A program made the translations under genes and the position numbers. Below the pieces are notes generated by a model, which saw only the letters and a program-made list of their open reading frames with translations, ran no database searches and was not told the DNA's origin. 64,000 bases of DNA from Herbidospora solisilvae (lineage in GTDB: Bacteria > Actinomycetota > Actinomycetes > Streptosporangiales > Streptosporangiaceae). The stretch lies in NCBI RefSeq assembly GCF_009901565.1, contig NZ_WXEW01000011.1, positions 62,001 to 126,000 of the forward strand. The letters run 5' to 3'. Shown here piece after piece: positions 24,398 to 32,394 of this stretch (the stretch's first letter is position 1; the number at the start of each line of letters is the position of its first letter).

Positions 24398-24991
24398 ATG
24401 TCGCATATCGCCGACCGGTACGCCGCGCTCGCCGACGCCTTCCTCGACCGCATCCGGGCCACCCCCGCCCCCCTCTGGGACGCCAAGAGCCCCTGCAACG
24501 GCTGGACCGCCCGCGACGTGGTCGCCCACGTCGTCAACGGCCACCGGGGGATCCTGGGCTTCGTCCACGGAACCCCGCCCGCCCCCGCCCACGGCGTCGG
24601 GGTGTCCGCCATGTCCGACGCGCCCGCCGTCGAGCCGGGGGCCGACCTTGGAGCGGCGTTCGCCGCCTGCCGCGACGACCTGCTGACGGTGCTCCGCGAC
24701 CCCGTGCTGGCCGCGCGACCGCTGCCGTTCAGCCAGCTCGGCCCCGTCCCGGTCGAGCATGCCGTCGACGTCGTGGGCGCGCTGGAGCTGCTCGGGCACA
24801 CCTGGGACCTCGCCCGCGCCACCGGCGGCGACGAGGCCCTCGACCGGGAGGCGGTGAGTCGCGTCCACCGGGCGCTGGTGCCCCACCACGCCGCGCTGCT
24901 GGCGACCGGCGCGTTCGATCCAAGCGTGGCGGCCCCCGAGGACGCCGACGCCCAGACCGCCTTCCTCTGCTTCACCGGCCGCCGGCCCTGA
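24398..24991 (+). CDS. DinB/mycothiol-dependent maleylpyruvate isomerase-like protein (TIGR03086 type)
   Basis: A 197-residue four-helix protein. Family marks: WDAKSPCNGWTARDVVAHVVNGHRG with a first metal His, and VVGALELLGHTWDLARATG with the second His, typical of TIGR03086 proteins in the DinB/MDMPI group that need metal and often mycothiol. A ribosome site (AGGAAAG) lies before the ATG. Third gene of the ArsR operon. The enzyme activity is unknown; thiol transfer is possible. Confidence 0.8.
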   Translation: MSHIADRYAALADAFLDRIRATPAPLWDAKSPCNGWTARDVVAHVVNGHRGILGFVHGTPPAPAHGVGVSAMSDAPAVEPGADLGAAFAACRDDLLTVLRDPVLAARPLPFSQLGPVPVEHAVDVVGALELLGHTWDLARATGGDEALDREAVSRVHRALVPHHAALLATGAFDPSVAAPEDADAQTAFLCFTGRRP

Positions 24992-25021
24992 TCCGGGCGG
25001 CCGGGGCGTCGGTGGACAGGC

Positions 25022-25228
25022 CTAGCGGGACGACTCCAGCCAGGCGCCGAACTCCGACAGGTTGATCAGGCCGTCGCCGTCGCCGTCGACCTTGGCGATC
25101 ACCGCGGCGGCGCCCGACTCACCGAGGGGCTGGCCGAGCAGATCCGCCAGGCGGGTCAGCTCCTCGGCCGAGATGAGGCCGTCGCCGTCGGCGTCGACGA
25201 GGGCGAAGGTGGGAGCGTACTCGCTCAT
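25022..25228 (-). CDS. Small EF-hand calcium-binding protein
   Basis: A 68-residue protein with two complete EF-hand loops, DADGDGLISAEE (about 12-23) and DGDGDGLINLSE (about 48-59), each having Asp at positions 1, 3 and 5 and Glu at 12. It resembles calerythrin/calsymin-like small EF-hand proteins of actinomycetes. A strong ribosome site GGAGGA precedes the ATG. It is probably a cytoplasmic calcium buffer or sensor; the partner is unknown. Divergent from the KdpE-like gene. Confidence 0.88.
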   Translation of the reverse strand: MSEYAPTFALVDADGDGLISAEELTRLADLLGQPLGESGAAAVIAKVDGDGDGLINLSEFGAWLESSR

Positions 25229-25288
25229 GATTTCCTCCTCAGATACGCGATCAGCACCCTAGCGGGATATGTCTGCCCAAGAGCGGCG

Positions 25289-25301
25289 TAGCCTCGCATT
25301 C
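25289..25301 (+). promoter_or_regulatory. Probable -10 element for leaderless kdpE-like gene
   Basis: TAGCCT at 25289-25294 is 7 bases upstream of the ATG at 25302, and there is no ribosome-binding site, which fits a leaderless start. The -35 region is not clear. Confidence 0.35.
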
Positions 25302-25970
25302 ATGACGCGGATCCTCGTTGTCGACGATGAGCCCCAGCTCCTGCGCGCACTGCGGATCAACCTGGCGGCCCGCGAATACGACGTGGCCGTGGCGGCCGAC
25401 GGCGCGGCCGCGCTGCGCCTGGCCGCCGACTGGCACCCGGATCTCGTCGTGCTGGACCTGGGCCTGCCCGACCTCGACGGCGTGGAGGTCATCCACGGCC
25501 TGCGCGGCTGGACCAAGGTGCCGATCATCGTGTTGTCGGGCCGGTCGGGCAGCCTGGACAAGGTCGGCGCCCTCGACGCCGGGGCCGACGACTACGTGAC
25601 CAAGCCCTTCGGGATCGACGAACTCCTGGCCCGCATCCGCGCGGTCACCCGACGCAGCACCTCGGCCGGCGCGGAGCCCGTGACGGTGAAGATCGGCGGC
25701 CATGTGGTCGACCTGTCCGACAAGACCATCTCCGGTGGTGTACGGCTCACGCCGACCGAATGGCACCTCCTGGAGATCCTGGTCCGCAACCCCGGCAAAC
25801 TCATCAGCCAGCGGCAGCTCCTGACCGAGGTCTGGGGCCCGGCCTACCTCAAGGAGACCCACTACCTGCGGCAGTACTTCGCCCAGCTCCGCCGCAAGCT
25901 GGAGTCCGACCCGGCCCACCCCGTCCACCTGGTGACCGAACCGGGCATGGGCTACCGCTTCCAGCCGTAG
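25302..25970 (+). CDS. KdpE-like OmpR-family response regulator (orphan here)
   Basis: A 222-residue regulator with receiver ILVVDDEP, phospho-acceptor Asp52 in VVLDLGLPDLDG, switch residue in IIVLSGRS, YVTKPFGIDELLARIRAV and a winged helix LTPTEWHLLEILVRNPGKLISQRQLLTEVWGP ... YLRQYFAQLRRKLE, which is closest to KdpE, the regulator of the Kdp potassium pump. No kdpFABC or KdpD kinase lies in the window, so it is either an orphan or its partner is elsewhere. ATG at 25302 is preferred to 25269 because the shorter form starts at the first receiver strand. Confidence 0.85.
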   Translation: MTRILVVDDEPQLLRALRINLAAREYDVAVAADGAAALRLAADWHPDLVVLDLGLPDLDGVEVIHGLRGWTKVPIIVLSGRSGSLDKVGALDAGADDYVTKPFGIDELLARIRAVTRRSTSAGAEPVTVKIGGHVVDLSDKTISGGVRLTPTEWHLLEILVRNPGKLISQRQLLTEVWGPAYLKETHYLRQYFAQLRRKLESDPAHPVHLVTEPGMGYRFQP

Positions 25971-25992
25971 CCCTTGCTGATGCGCATCCACA

Positions 25993-26013
25993 GCCGGGCA
26001 GGCAAAGCCCGGC
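25993..26013 (+). terminator. Hairpin after the kdpE-like gene
   Basis: GCCGGGC (25993-25999) and GCCCGGC (26007-26013) form a perfect 7-bp stem with a 7-base loop, 23 bases after the stop. No U tract follows, as usual in actinobacteria. Confidence 0.5.
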
Positions 26014-26055
26014 CGCGCCCAGGGGGGTAGGCGCGACCGGACTTCGTCTCATCTC

Positions 26056-26082
26056 GCGGGGCCGCTCTCGGGCCGGCCCCGC
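26056..26082 (-). terminator. Hairpin after the CE3-type esterase gene
   Basis: GCGGGGCC (26056-26063) and GGCCCCGC (26075-26082) make an 8-bp perfect stem with an 11-base loop, 14 bases past the esterase stop on the minus strand. Confidence 0.5.
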
Positions 26083-26095
26083 GGGGTTCCGGAGG

Positions 26096-27184
26096 TCAGC
26101 CGGCTGTGCAGGTCGGGACGGGGGCGGTGTTCGTGCCGTTCCACGAGGCCAGGAAGCCGAACGTGGTGGTGGCGCCCGCGCCCAGGTTGCCGTTGTAGCC
26201 CGCGTTGCGGACCGTCACCTGGGTGCCCGACTGGGTGTGGGAGCCGTTCCAGAGCTGGGTGATCTGCTGGCCGTCGGCGAACGTCCAGCGGACCGTCCAC
26301 GCGCTGATCGCCGCGCTGCCCGCCTTGACGGTGACCTCGCCCTGGAAGCCGCCGCCCCACTGGGTGCCCGGCGTGTAGGTCGCCGTGCATCCACCGGGCT
26401 GCGGCGACGGCGAAGGTGACGGCGAAGGTGACGGGGACGGAGAAGGCGAGGGCGAGGGGGAAGGGGTCGGCGTGGGGGAGGGGGTGGTGCCGTTGATGGC
26501 GGCGGCGAGGGCCGGGTACCAGGCGTTGGACATCTTCTGGTCGCCCGACGCGTTCGGGTGCACGCCGTCGTAGGTGTCGGTGGCGGTGCTGAAGCCCGTC
26601 CACTGGTCGACGACCACGATCGGGGACTGGGCCGTGGTCCGGGCGGCGGCCCAGGCGGGGATCGCGTTGTTCAGGTTGACCGTCCGCTGGGCGCACTCGC
26701 CGCAGGTCGGCGGGTTCATCGGGATGATCTTCGCGACCAGGATCTTCATCGCCGGGTTCTTGGCCCGCATCTGGGTGACCAGGGTCGAGTAGGCGTCGAG
26801 GATCTGCTGGGTCGAGCGGTTGCTCCAGACGTCGTTGGTGCCGAAGTGCATGAGCACGATGTCGGGGCTGGTGGCGTTCAGCCAGCCGACGAGCTGGTTC
26901 TGCGCCGCCACGTTGGTCACCAGGTAGCCGCCGTGGCCCTCGTTGTCGCCGTCGTGGCTGAACCCGCAACCCTGCGGGCCGAGTGTGCCGACCATGTCGA
27001 CCGACGTGTAGCCCGTCTGCTGCAGCCGCTGCCAGAGCAGGGCGCGCCAGCAGCCGGGAGAGCCGGTGATCGAGTCGCCCAGGGGCATGATCCGCACCGT
27101 GGCCGCCTCGGCGGGCCGGGTGACGAAGAACGCGGCGAGCAGCACCAGAGCCGCCACCAGGGCGCTCATCTTCGACGTCTTCAC
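26096..27184 (-). CDS. Secreted SGNH (CE3-type) esterase with CBM2
   Basis: An exported 362-residue enzyme: signal peptide (about 1-28, ending AEAA), an SGNH hydrolase domain (about 29-230) with catalytic Ser in MPLGDSITGSPGCWR, FGTNDVW and the Asp/His of DGVHPN; the GCWR block after the serine is typical of carbohydrate esterase family 3 (acetylxylan esterases). Then a Ser/Pro repeat linker (about 235-262) and a C-terminal family 2 cellulose-binding module (CTATYTPGTQWGGGFQ ... NGTNTAPVPTCTAG). It probably removes acetyl groups from plant xylan while bound to cellulose. GTG start at 27184; ATG at 27169 is an alternative. Confidence 0.92.
   Translation of the reverse strand: MKTSKMSALVAALVLLAAFFVTRPAEAATVRIMPLGDSITGSPGCWRALLWQRLQQTGYTSVDMVGTLGPQGCGFSHDGDNEGHGGYLVTNVAAQNQLVGWLNATSPDIVLMHFGTNDVWSNRSTQQILDAYSTLVTQMRAKNPAMKILVAKIIPMNPPTCGECAQRTVNLNNAIPAWAAARTTAQSPIVVVDQWTGFSTATDTYDGVHPNASGDQKMSNAWYPALAAAINGTTPSPTPTPSPSPSPSPSPSPSPSPSPSPQPGGCTATYTPGTQWGGGFQGEVTVKAGSAAISAWTVRWTFADGQQITQLWNGSHTQSGTQVTVRNAGYNGNLGAGATTTFGFLASWNGTNTAPVPTCTAG
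26400..26475. repeat. Low-complexity coding repeat (Ser-Pro linker)
   Basis: Hexamer-like GACGGCGAAGGT units encode the (SP)n linker of the esterase. It is coding sequence and prone to length change by slippage. Confidence 0.7.
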
Positions 27185-27270
27185 GGGGCGGATGGTAAGG
27201 AGACGGGGCGGTCAGCTCCTAGGAACTTCTTCCGGCCCAAGGCTCTGACCTGGGATGACGCATGTACGTT

Positions 27271-28230
27271 TCACATCAGGGCGGTCAGTTCCGCGACGGA
27301 GAGGGAACCGGGTGGACGGGACTCCCGGGCCGCCCGGTTGGCCTCGCGCTGCAGCACGGCGTTCACCGGTGTCGCCACCCCGTGGGCGCGTCCGAGCAGC
27401 ACGATCTCGCCGTTGAGATAGTCGGCCTCGATCGTGCCGCTGCCCTTGGCCAGGCTCTGCCACGACGAACCGCCCGGCCGGGGCACGCCTTCGATCTCGC
27501 CGTGCTCGACCAGCCGCCCGCGCCGGGCCTGCTCCTCGTCGGGGGTGGTCACGTCGACCCCGGCGGCGGCCAGCACGGCCACGCCCTCCTCGCGGGCCCG
27601 CCGGGCCAGGTCGAGCCCGGCCGGGTCGGGGCCGGTCAGGGCCTCGACGGCGTTGCCGAGGTTGCCGAGCAGCTTGCCGTACTTCCAGCGCATGATCGCG
27701 GGGTCGGCCCACGAGGCGAAGCCGCTGCGGTCGAGGTCGGCGGCGACCGTCTCAGCAAGTTTGTCCCCACCCTGTGGATAACGTCCGAGGGGGAGCATGC
27801 CGGACTTAGGAGTGCCGTAGGCGACGATCGTGCCGGGCTCCAGGTGCAGGGCGGGCATCCAGACCAGCATTCCGTACACGTCGGCGAACAGGCGCAGGGC
27901 GAGACGTTCGTTCTCGACGGCGTTCTGCGCGCAGACCACCGGCAGGCCGTCGGCGTGGGGGGCCCACGCGGCCAGGGCCGCCGCGGTGTCCTGGGTCTTG
28001 GTCGCGACGATCAGCACGTCGCCCTCGCGCAACTCCAGGTCGGCGGGGTCGCCCACGGCGGGGATGCGAAGTGTTTCCGCTCCGTTGGGGGTGACGAAAC
28101 GCAGCCCGGTTGAGCGCAGCGCGGTCAGATGAGACCCTCGGGCGGACAATATGACGTCGTGGCCACTTTGGAAGAGGCGGGCGCCGATGGTGCCCCCGAT
28201 GCCGCCGGCCCCGATGATGATGTAGCGCAT
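27271..28230 (-). CDS. 2-dehydropantoate 2-reductase-like protein (ApbA/PanE family)
   Basis: A 319-residue NADPH-dependent reductase with N-terminal Rossmann motif YIIIGAGGIGGTIGARL, the KTQDT strand and the C-terminal domain with the catalytic Lys region (KYGKLLGNLGNAVEALTG) and GSGTIEADYLNGEIV. PanE makes pantoate for coenzyme A; several actinomycete paralogues have other substrates. The ATG at 28230 begins exactly at the first strand; an in-frame start further out (28275) would add non-conserved residues. Lone gene, no pantothenate neighbours. Confidence 0.85.
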   Translation of the reverse strand: MRYIIIGAGGIGGTIGARLFQSGHDVILSARGSHLTALRSTGLRFVTPNGAETLRIPAVGDPADLELREGDVLIVATKTQDTAAALAAWAPHADGLPVVCAQNAVENERLALRLFADVYGMLVWMPALHLEPGTIVAYGTPKSGMLPLGRYPQGGDKLAETVAADLDRSGFASWADPAIMRWKYGKLLGNLGNAVEALTGPDPAGLDLARRAREEGVAVLAAAGVDVTTPDEEQARRGRLVEHGEIEGVPRPGGSSWQSLAKGSGTIEADYLNGEIVLLGRAHGVATPVNAVLQREANRAARESRPPGSLSVAELTALM

Positions 28231-28362
28231 GTGCCCGATTCTGCCCGGCTTTACAGTCACGGAGAGTTCTGTCACCGTGACGTTGGAATATCGACTTCGG
28301 CGGATTTCGGGTCACCCAATATGCTGCCCAACGAAACCGCGGACCTCACGGAAGGAAGGCTC

Positions 28363-28455
28363 ATGTACAAGGAGTTCGCGATCGAGGTCGTCGTCTGGCT
28401 GATCCCGGTCGTCATCCTGCTGGGCCTCGCCTGGCTCGTCACCGCGACCGCCTGA
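28363..28455 (+). CDS. 30-residue single-span membrane protein
   Basis: A strong ribosome site GAAGGAAGG ends 5 bases before the ATG at 28363. The product is 30 residues, almost entirely one membrane helix (EVVVWLIPVVILLGLAWLV) with a charged start (MYKEF). An ATG at 28321 in the same frame lacks a ribosome site. It lies between two minus-strand genes, so it has its own transcript. Function unknown; its size recalls small membrane regulators of larger complexes. Confidence 0.55.
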   Translation: MYKEFAIEVVVWLIPVVILLGLAWLVTATA

Positions 28456-28459
28456 GTTC

Positions 28460-30667
28460 CTAGCGCAACTCCAGCACGAAGTCGCCCGCCGGGCAGCCCG
28501 AGAGCCGCCATCCGCCGGGCACCCGCCGGAACGCCACGCTGGAGATCCCCGAGGTCGTCACCGCCGGGCGGGTCGCGCCCGGCGCCCAGACGTCGAGATC
28601 GCACCGTCCGGTTCCCTTGGTTCCGGTCAGCCGCAGGTGGCGACGCTCCGGATCCGACCAGACGGACGACAGGCGGCCCGGCACCGCCCTCGGGTAGGCC
28701 CTGCTCACCACGTTGCTCACGGAGCGTGACGGACCTCTTTCCGTGCCGGTCGCGCAGTCGACGGTCACCAGGTTCCCCGCGGTGGCCGGATCGGTCCCGG
28801 CCAGGTGGGGGTCGCCGCAGGCCTGCTTCCACACCCAGAAGGCGCCGCCGATCATGGCGCTGTCCTCGGCTTTCGCGTACGCCGCCAGCCGCCCCCCGCC
28901 CCACGCGCTGGTCCACAGGGGGGTGCCGTAGCGTTCGGCCATCCGGGCCGAGAGGGCGACCGCGCGGGCCGGGTCGATCGGCAGGTCGCCGGGCTTGACG
29001 GCCAGCACGAGGCCGGGGTCGTCGGCGAAGCCGGGCCACGGCGCCCACAGCGGGCCCGGCTCGAAGAAGATCAGGTGCCGGTGGCCGCCCGCCGCGCGTT
29101 CGGCCTCCCTGATGGCGGCGACCGCGCGGGCGTAGAAGCGGCCGAGCGCGGCCGAGGAGGTCAGCGGCGGGGTCTCGCCGAGGCCGGGGCTGTTCATCAG
29201 GTCGAACCCGGCGACGGCGGTCGAGCCGGCGAACTCGCGGGCCAGCCGTCCCCACGTGGCGACCAGCCGGGTCTGGACGCCGTCGCGGTCGGCGTAGAAG
29301 TTGCTGAAGGCCCGGTTGACCACCGGGGCCAGCTCCTTCGCCAGGAACTGGCAGCGCCCGCTGCCGTCGAAGGGGGTGGCCCAGCCGGGTGCGCCGTCCC
29401 AGCCGATCATCGGGGTGGTGCCGGTCGGGCAGGTGGCGCCCATCGGGGCCACGACGCCCCGGCCCCAGGCGTCCTGGTGCAGGTCGATGACGGTGACCAT
29501 GTCGTTGGCGGCGGCCTGGTCGACGGCCCGGCGGATGCGGGCCACGTATCCGGCGTCGAGCGTGCCGGGGGTGGGTTCGAGCAGCGACCACGAGACCGCG
29601 AGCCGGACGGCCGAGAAGCCCATCGCGGCCATCTGGCGGAAGTCGTCGTCGGTGAGCGGGCGCACGGTCTGCTTGGTCGAGTCGCCGCTCCAGTAGTCGA
29701 CGAGCTGGTTCACCCCGACCCCGCGTAACAGCACCTGGCGGCCCTGGCCGTCGGTGATCGCCCGGTCGGGCAGCGCGGCGGCCTCCGGCGACAACGTCAT
29801 CGCCAGCGCCAGGACGGGCACGGCCGCCTTCTTCCGGCCGGGCAGCAGGATCGTGGCCGTGGCGGCGAACAGCCCGATCACCGCGCCGTAGGAGGCCCCC
29901 ACCGCCAGCCTGATGAACAGGGAGAACACCGGCCACAGGTCGCCGGACGGGGCGTCGGCGGGACCGTACGAGAGGAGGGCCGCGACGCTCTGGGCGAAGC
30001 CCAGGAAGAGCCCTCCGCAGACGCACGCGAGCCAGCACCCGAGGAACCGGCCGGGCCCCGCGCCCAGCCGCGCCGAGGCGACGTGGACGACGGCGAGGAA
30101 CACCCCGAGACCGGCCAGCCCGCCCACGACGCCGGCGCTCGCGGTCGGGGCGAAGAACCACCATCCGCCCCCGAAGACGTAACCGACGGGCGAGTGCGTC
30201 CACCATCCGTTCCCGAGCACGAGCAGCCCGCCGACGCCGGCGAACGCCGCCATCAGCGTGAACTCCGGCACCGCCCGCCCCCACGCCCGCCGGGTGCGCC
30301 GTGTCACGATCCAAGCGGGGATCGCGGCGGGCCAGCAGAGAACGCCCAGGTAGACGCCGGTGAAGCCGGACGCCCAGGCGGTGGTGAACGGTCCCTCGCC
30401 CAGCGGAACGGTCCCGAGGAAACGCCCGGTGAGGGCGGCCAGGACGAGCGCGCCCCAGGTCGTCAGGAAACCCCGCCGCAGCAGGTAGGCGGCGCCGAAG
30501 AAGGCCGTCACGGTGAGCACGGCCTCGGCGCGGCCGGGGGCGAGCAGCCCCGTCGGGTCGGCCAGGTCCAAGGTCAGGAGCAGTCCGGCGAGCACGGCGG
30601 CCCCGGCGCCGGCGGCGCGGAGGGCGGTGGGGTCCGCGGTGACATGACGGGGCACCCCGCGATCCAA
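28460..30667 (-). CDS. Polytopic membrane protein fused to a GH5-like domain lacking both catalytic glutamates
   Basis: A 735-residue protein. The first 290 residues form about eight membrane segments; the rest (about 300-735) is a glycoside hydrolase family 5-like domain outside the cell: LRGVGVNQLVDYW, DDFRQMAAMGFSAVRLAVSW, VIDLHQDAWG, then GFDLMNSP (Ser493) where active enzymes have NEP, and LWTSAWGG (Ala588) where the nucleophile Glu is expected, and FWVWKQACGDPH. Both catalytic positions appear replaced, so it is probably a carbohydrate- or lipid-binding pseudoenzyme related to endoglycosylceramidases. A C-terminal beta domain follows (about 650-735). The start is TTG; GTG at 30655 is an alternative. 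Confidence 0.8.
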   Translation of the reverse strand: MDRGVPRHVTADPTALRAAGAGAAVLAGLLLTLDLADPTGLLAPGRAEAVLTVTAFFGAAYLLRRGFLTTWGALVLAALTGRFLGTVPLGEGPFTTAWASGFTGVYLGVLCWPAAIPAWIVTRRTRRAWGRAVPEFTLMAAFAGVGGLLVLGNGWWTHSPVGYVFGGGWWFFAPTASAGVVGGLAGLGVFLAVVHVASARLGAGPGRFLGCWLACVCGGLFLGFAQSVAALLSYGPADAPSGDLWPVFSLFIRLAVGASYGAVIGLFAATATILLPGRKKAAVPVLALAMTLSPEAAALPDRAITDGQGRQVLLRGVGVNQLVDYWSGDSTKQTVRPLTDDDFRQMAAMGFSAVRLAVSWSLLEPTPGTLDAGYVARIRRAVDQAAANDMVTVIDLHQDAWGRGVVAPMGATCPTGTTPMIGWDGAPGWATPFDGSGRCQFLAKELAPVVNRAFSNFYADRDGVQTRLVATWGRLAREFAGSTAVAGFDLMNSPGLGETPPLTSSAALGRFYARAVAAIREAERAAGGHRHLIFFEPGPLWAPWPGFADDPGLVLAVKPGDLPIDPARAVALSARMAERYGTPLWTSAWGGGRLAAYAKAEDSAMIGGAFWVWKQACGDPHLAGTDPATAGNLVTVDCATGTERGPSRSVSNVVSRAYPRAVPGRLSSVWSDPERRHLRLTGTKGTGRCDLDVWAPGATRPAVTTSGISSVAFRRVPGGWRLSGCPAGDFVLELR

Positions 30668-31041
30668 CCAGCCCCACAGGCCTTCCGACTAGGGGTGTGC
30701 TCGCCGGTCAGAGCATCGCAATCTGTCATATACCACTGCAATTAGGACCGATCCAGTTATTTCGGTCAGGTGCCTACAAAAGTGTCACTCCACTGCAATC
30801 TTGATCATCACCATTTGATCATGTGATACTGCGCCGGTGATGCCGAAGTTACGGCAAAACATCACAGGTGCGACATATCGCTAGTGAAGTGTGAAAACGG
30901 GAGGTAACCGGCGCTTTGTGGACCGGCGAAACCGGTCACCGTTTCTGTCACGTACGCACGCTCTCTTGGACCGTTCAAGCGCTCATCCGCCGTGAGCGCT
31001 GTTTGTGCTGCGCAAATCCTTCAGTGTGGGAGCCCCAAGAA
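30668..31041. other. 374-bp non-coding, AT-richer control region before the diterpenoid operon
   Basis: No gene is supported here. Bases about 30715-30900 are clearly richer in A and T than the surroundings. It holds a direct repeat CCACTGCAAT (30733-30742 and 30790-30799), twin TTGATCAT blocks (30801-30808, 30815-30822), a promoter-like pair and a hairpin GACCGG-N5-CCGGTC at 30921-30937. The P450 message would have an untranslated leader of about 200 bases. An open frame runs in from 30916 but has no ribosome site and no family resemblance before 31042. Confidence 0.5.
30801..30829 (+). promoter_or_regulatory. Probable promoter of the P450-diterpene operon
   Basis: TTGATC (30801-30806) and TGATAC (30824-30829) are 17 bases apart, a fair match to a vegetative promoter. 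The spacer includes a second TTGATCAT, so a regulator binding the twin sites would control it. Transcription would start near 30836. Confidence 0.45.
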
Positions 31042-32394
31042 ATGTCCGTCGAGACACCCGCGAGACCCGTTCGATCCCCGCGCAACCTGCCACTCCATCG
31101 ATTACTGCCCATGGTCGTCCGGGCCCCGCTCGAAGGTCTGGCCGACGTGGCCAGGGACGCCGGAGGAGAGATCGTCCGGCTGGACGTCGGCCCGTTCCGG
31201 CCCTACCTGCTGAGCCACCCCGACCACCTCCAGCACGCGCTGCGGGGCGACTGGACCAGCTATCTGCGTAAGGGCATGTTCTGGAAGCCCGTCGAGCGGC
31301 TGCTGGGCGACAGCGTGATCGCGGACGGCCCGGGGTGGGCGGCCAGCCGCAAGGTGCTCCAGCCGCTCTTCACCGCGCGCTACGTGGCCTCGCTGACCGC
31401 CGACATGGCCGCCACGATCGACGAGGGCCTCGACGAGCTCACCCCCGGCGTGCCCTTCGACGCGATGGACACGATGAACCGCATCGCCACCCGCGCGGTC
31501 ATCTCGGTGCTTTTCGGCGACCGGATCTCCCCCCGCGAGGCCGAGGTCCTCGGGCCGGCGTACACCACCGCGAACACCTCCATGGGCTTCCGGATCGCGC
31601 TGCCGTTCGTGCCCGAGCGGGTGCCGCTGCCGGGCGACAAGAGGTTCATGGGCGCCCGGCAGGTCATCGACGACGTGATCTACCCGCTGATCCGGCAGGC
31701 GCGCAAGGAGAGGAGCGACGGGCCCGACATCATCTCGGCGCTGGTCCGCGCTCGCGACGGCGAGGGTCGCGAGCTCACCGACCGCAAGCTCCGCGACGAC
31801 CTGGCCAGCATCTACGGCGCCGCCACCGAGACCACCGCGGTCGCGCTGACCTGGTTGTGGCCGATCCTGCACGAGCACCCCGACGTGGCGGCGCGACTCT
31901 ACGAGGAGATCGACGAGGTCACCGGCGACGGCCCGGTGGACGCGGACACGCTGCCGAAACTGCGCTACCTGACCATGGTGCTGCGCGAGGCGCTGCGCCT
32001 CTACCCGGCGGGCTGGGCCATGCCCCGCCTGGTGACCCGGACCCACGAACTCGGCGGGGTCACCATCAAGGCCGGGTCGCAGGTGCTCATCAGCCCGTAC
32101 GTCACCCATCGCCTGGACGAGTTCTGGCCCGACCCGCTGACCTTCGACCCGGAGAGGTTCGCCCCCGGGCGGGAGGACCGCCCGCACCGCTACGCCTACC
32201 TGCCCTTCGGCGCCGGTCCGCACCTGTGCCTCGGGCAGCACCTGTTCCACATCGAGGCGCCGCTGCTGGTCGCCGGGCTGCTGAAGCGGTTCCGGCCGGA
32301 GCTGGTCACCGAGGGGCCGTTCCCGGTGCAGCCCGCGGGCACGCTGCGCAGCCGCAAGAAGATCGAGATGATCCTGCGCCCGGTGACCACGTGA
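31042..32394 (+). CDS. Cytochrome P450 of the diterpenoid operon
   Basis: A 450-residue haem monooxygenase. Seen: I-helix YGAATETTAVAL (Glu263-Thr264-Thr265, with Ala in place of the usual Gly), K-helix EALR (Glu316, Arg319), the PERF-type DPERFAPGRED, and haem loop PFGAGPHLCLG with Cys396. Soluble bacterial class I type, so it needs a ferredoxin and reductase, which are not encoded nearby. GGGAG at 31028-31032 supports this start. It overlaps the class I terpene synthase gene by 4 bases, so it presumably oxidises the diterpene skeleton made by the next two enzymes. Confidence 0.93.
   Translation: MSVETPARPVRSPRNLPLHRLLPMVVRAPLEGLADVARDAGGEIVRLDVGPFRPYLLSHPDHLQHALRGDWTSYLRKGMFWKPVERLLGDSVIADGPGWAASRKVLQPLFTARYVASLTADMAATIDEGLDELTPGVPFDAMDTMNRIATRAVISVLFGDRISPREAEVLGPAYTTANTSMGFRIALPFVPERVPLPGDKRFMGARQVIDDVIYPLIRQARKERSDGPDIISALVRARDGEGRELTDRKLRDDLASIYGAATETTAVALTWLWPILHEHPDVAARLYEEIDEVTGDGPVDADTLPKLRYLTMVLREALRLYPAGWAMPRLVTRTHELGGVTIKAGSQVLISPYVTHRLDEFWPDPLTFDPERFAPGREDRPHRYAYLPFGAGPHLCLGQHLFHIEAPLLVAGLLKRFRPELVTEGPFPVQPAGTLRSRKKIEMILRPVTT

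Noticed and set aside
26400-26475. GACGGCGAAGGT repeats considered as a regulatory iteron
   Set aside because: They encode the Ser-Pro linker of the esterase in frame.
30916-31041. N-terminal extension of the P450 from a GTG/TTG at 30916
   Set aside because: The extra 42 residues are Cys/Arg-rich and unlike P450 N-termini, while a ribosome site supports 31042.
31335-32390. Open frame that would extend the class I terpene synthase by about 350 residues
   Set aside because: It lies entirely inside the P450 gene in another frame and has the Arg/Pro-rich composition of a GC-rich shadow.
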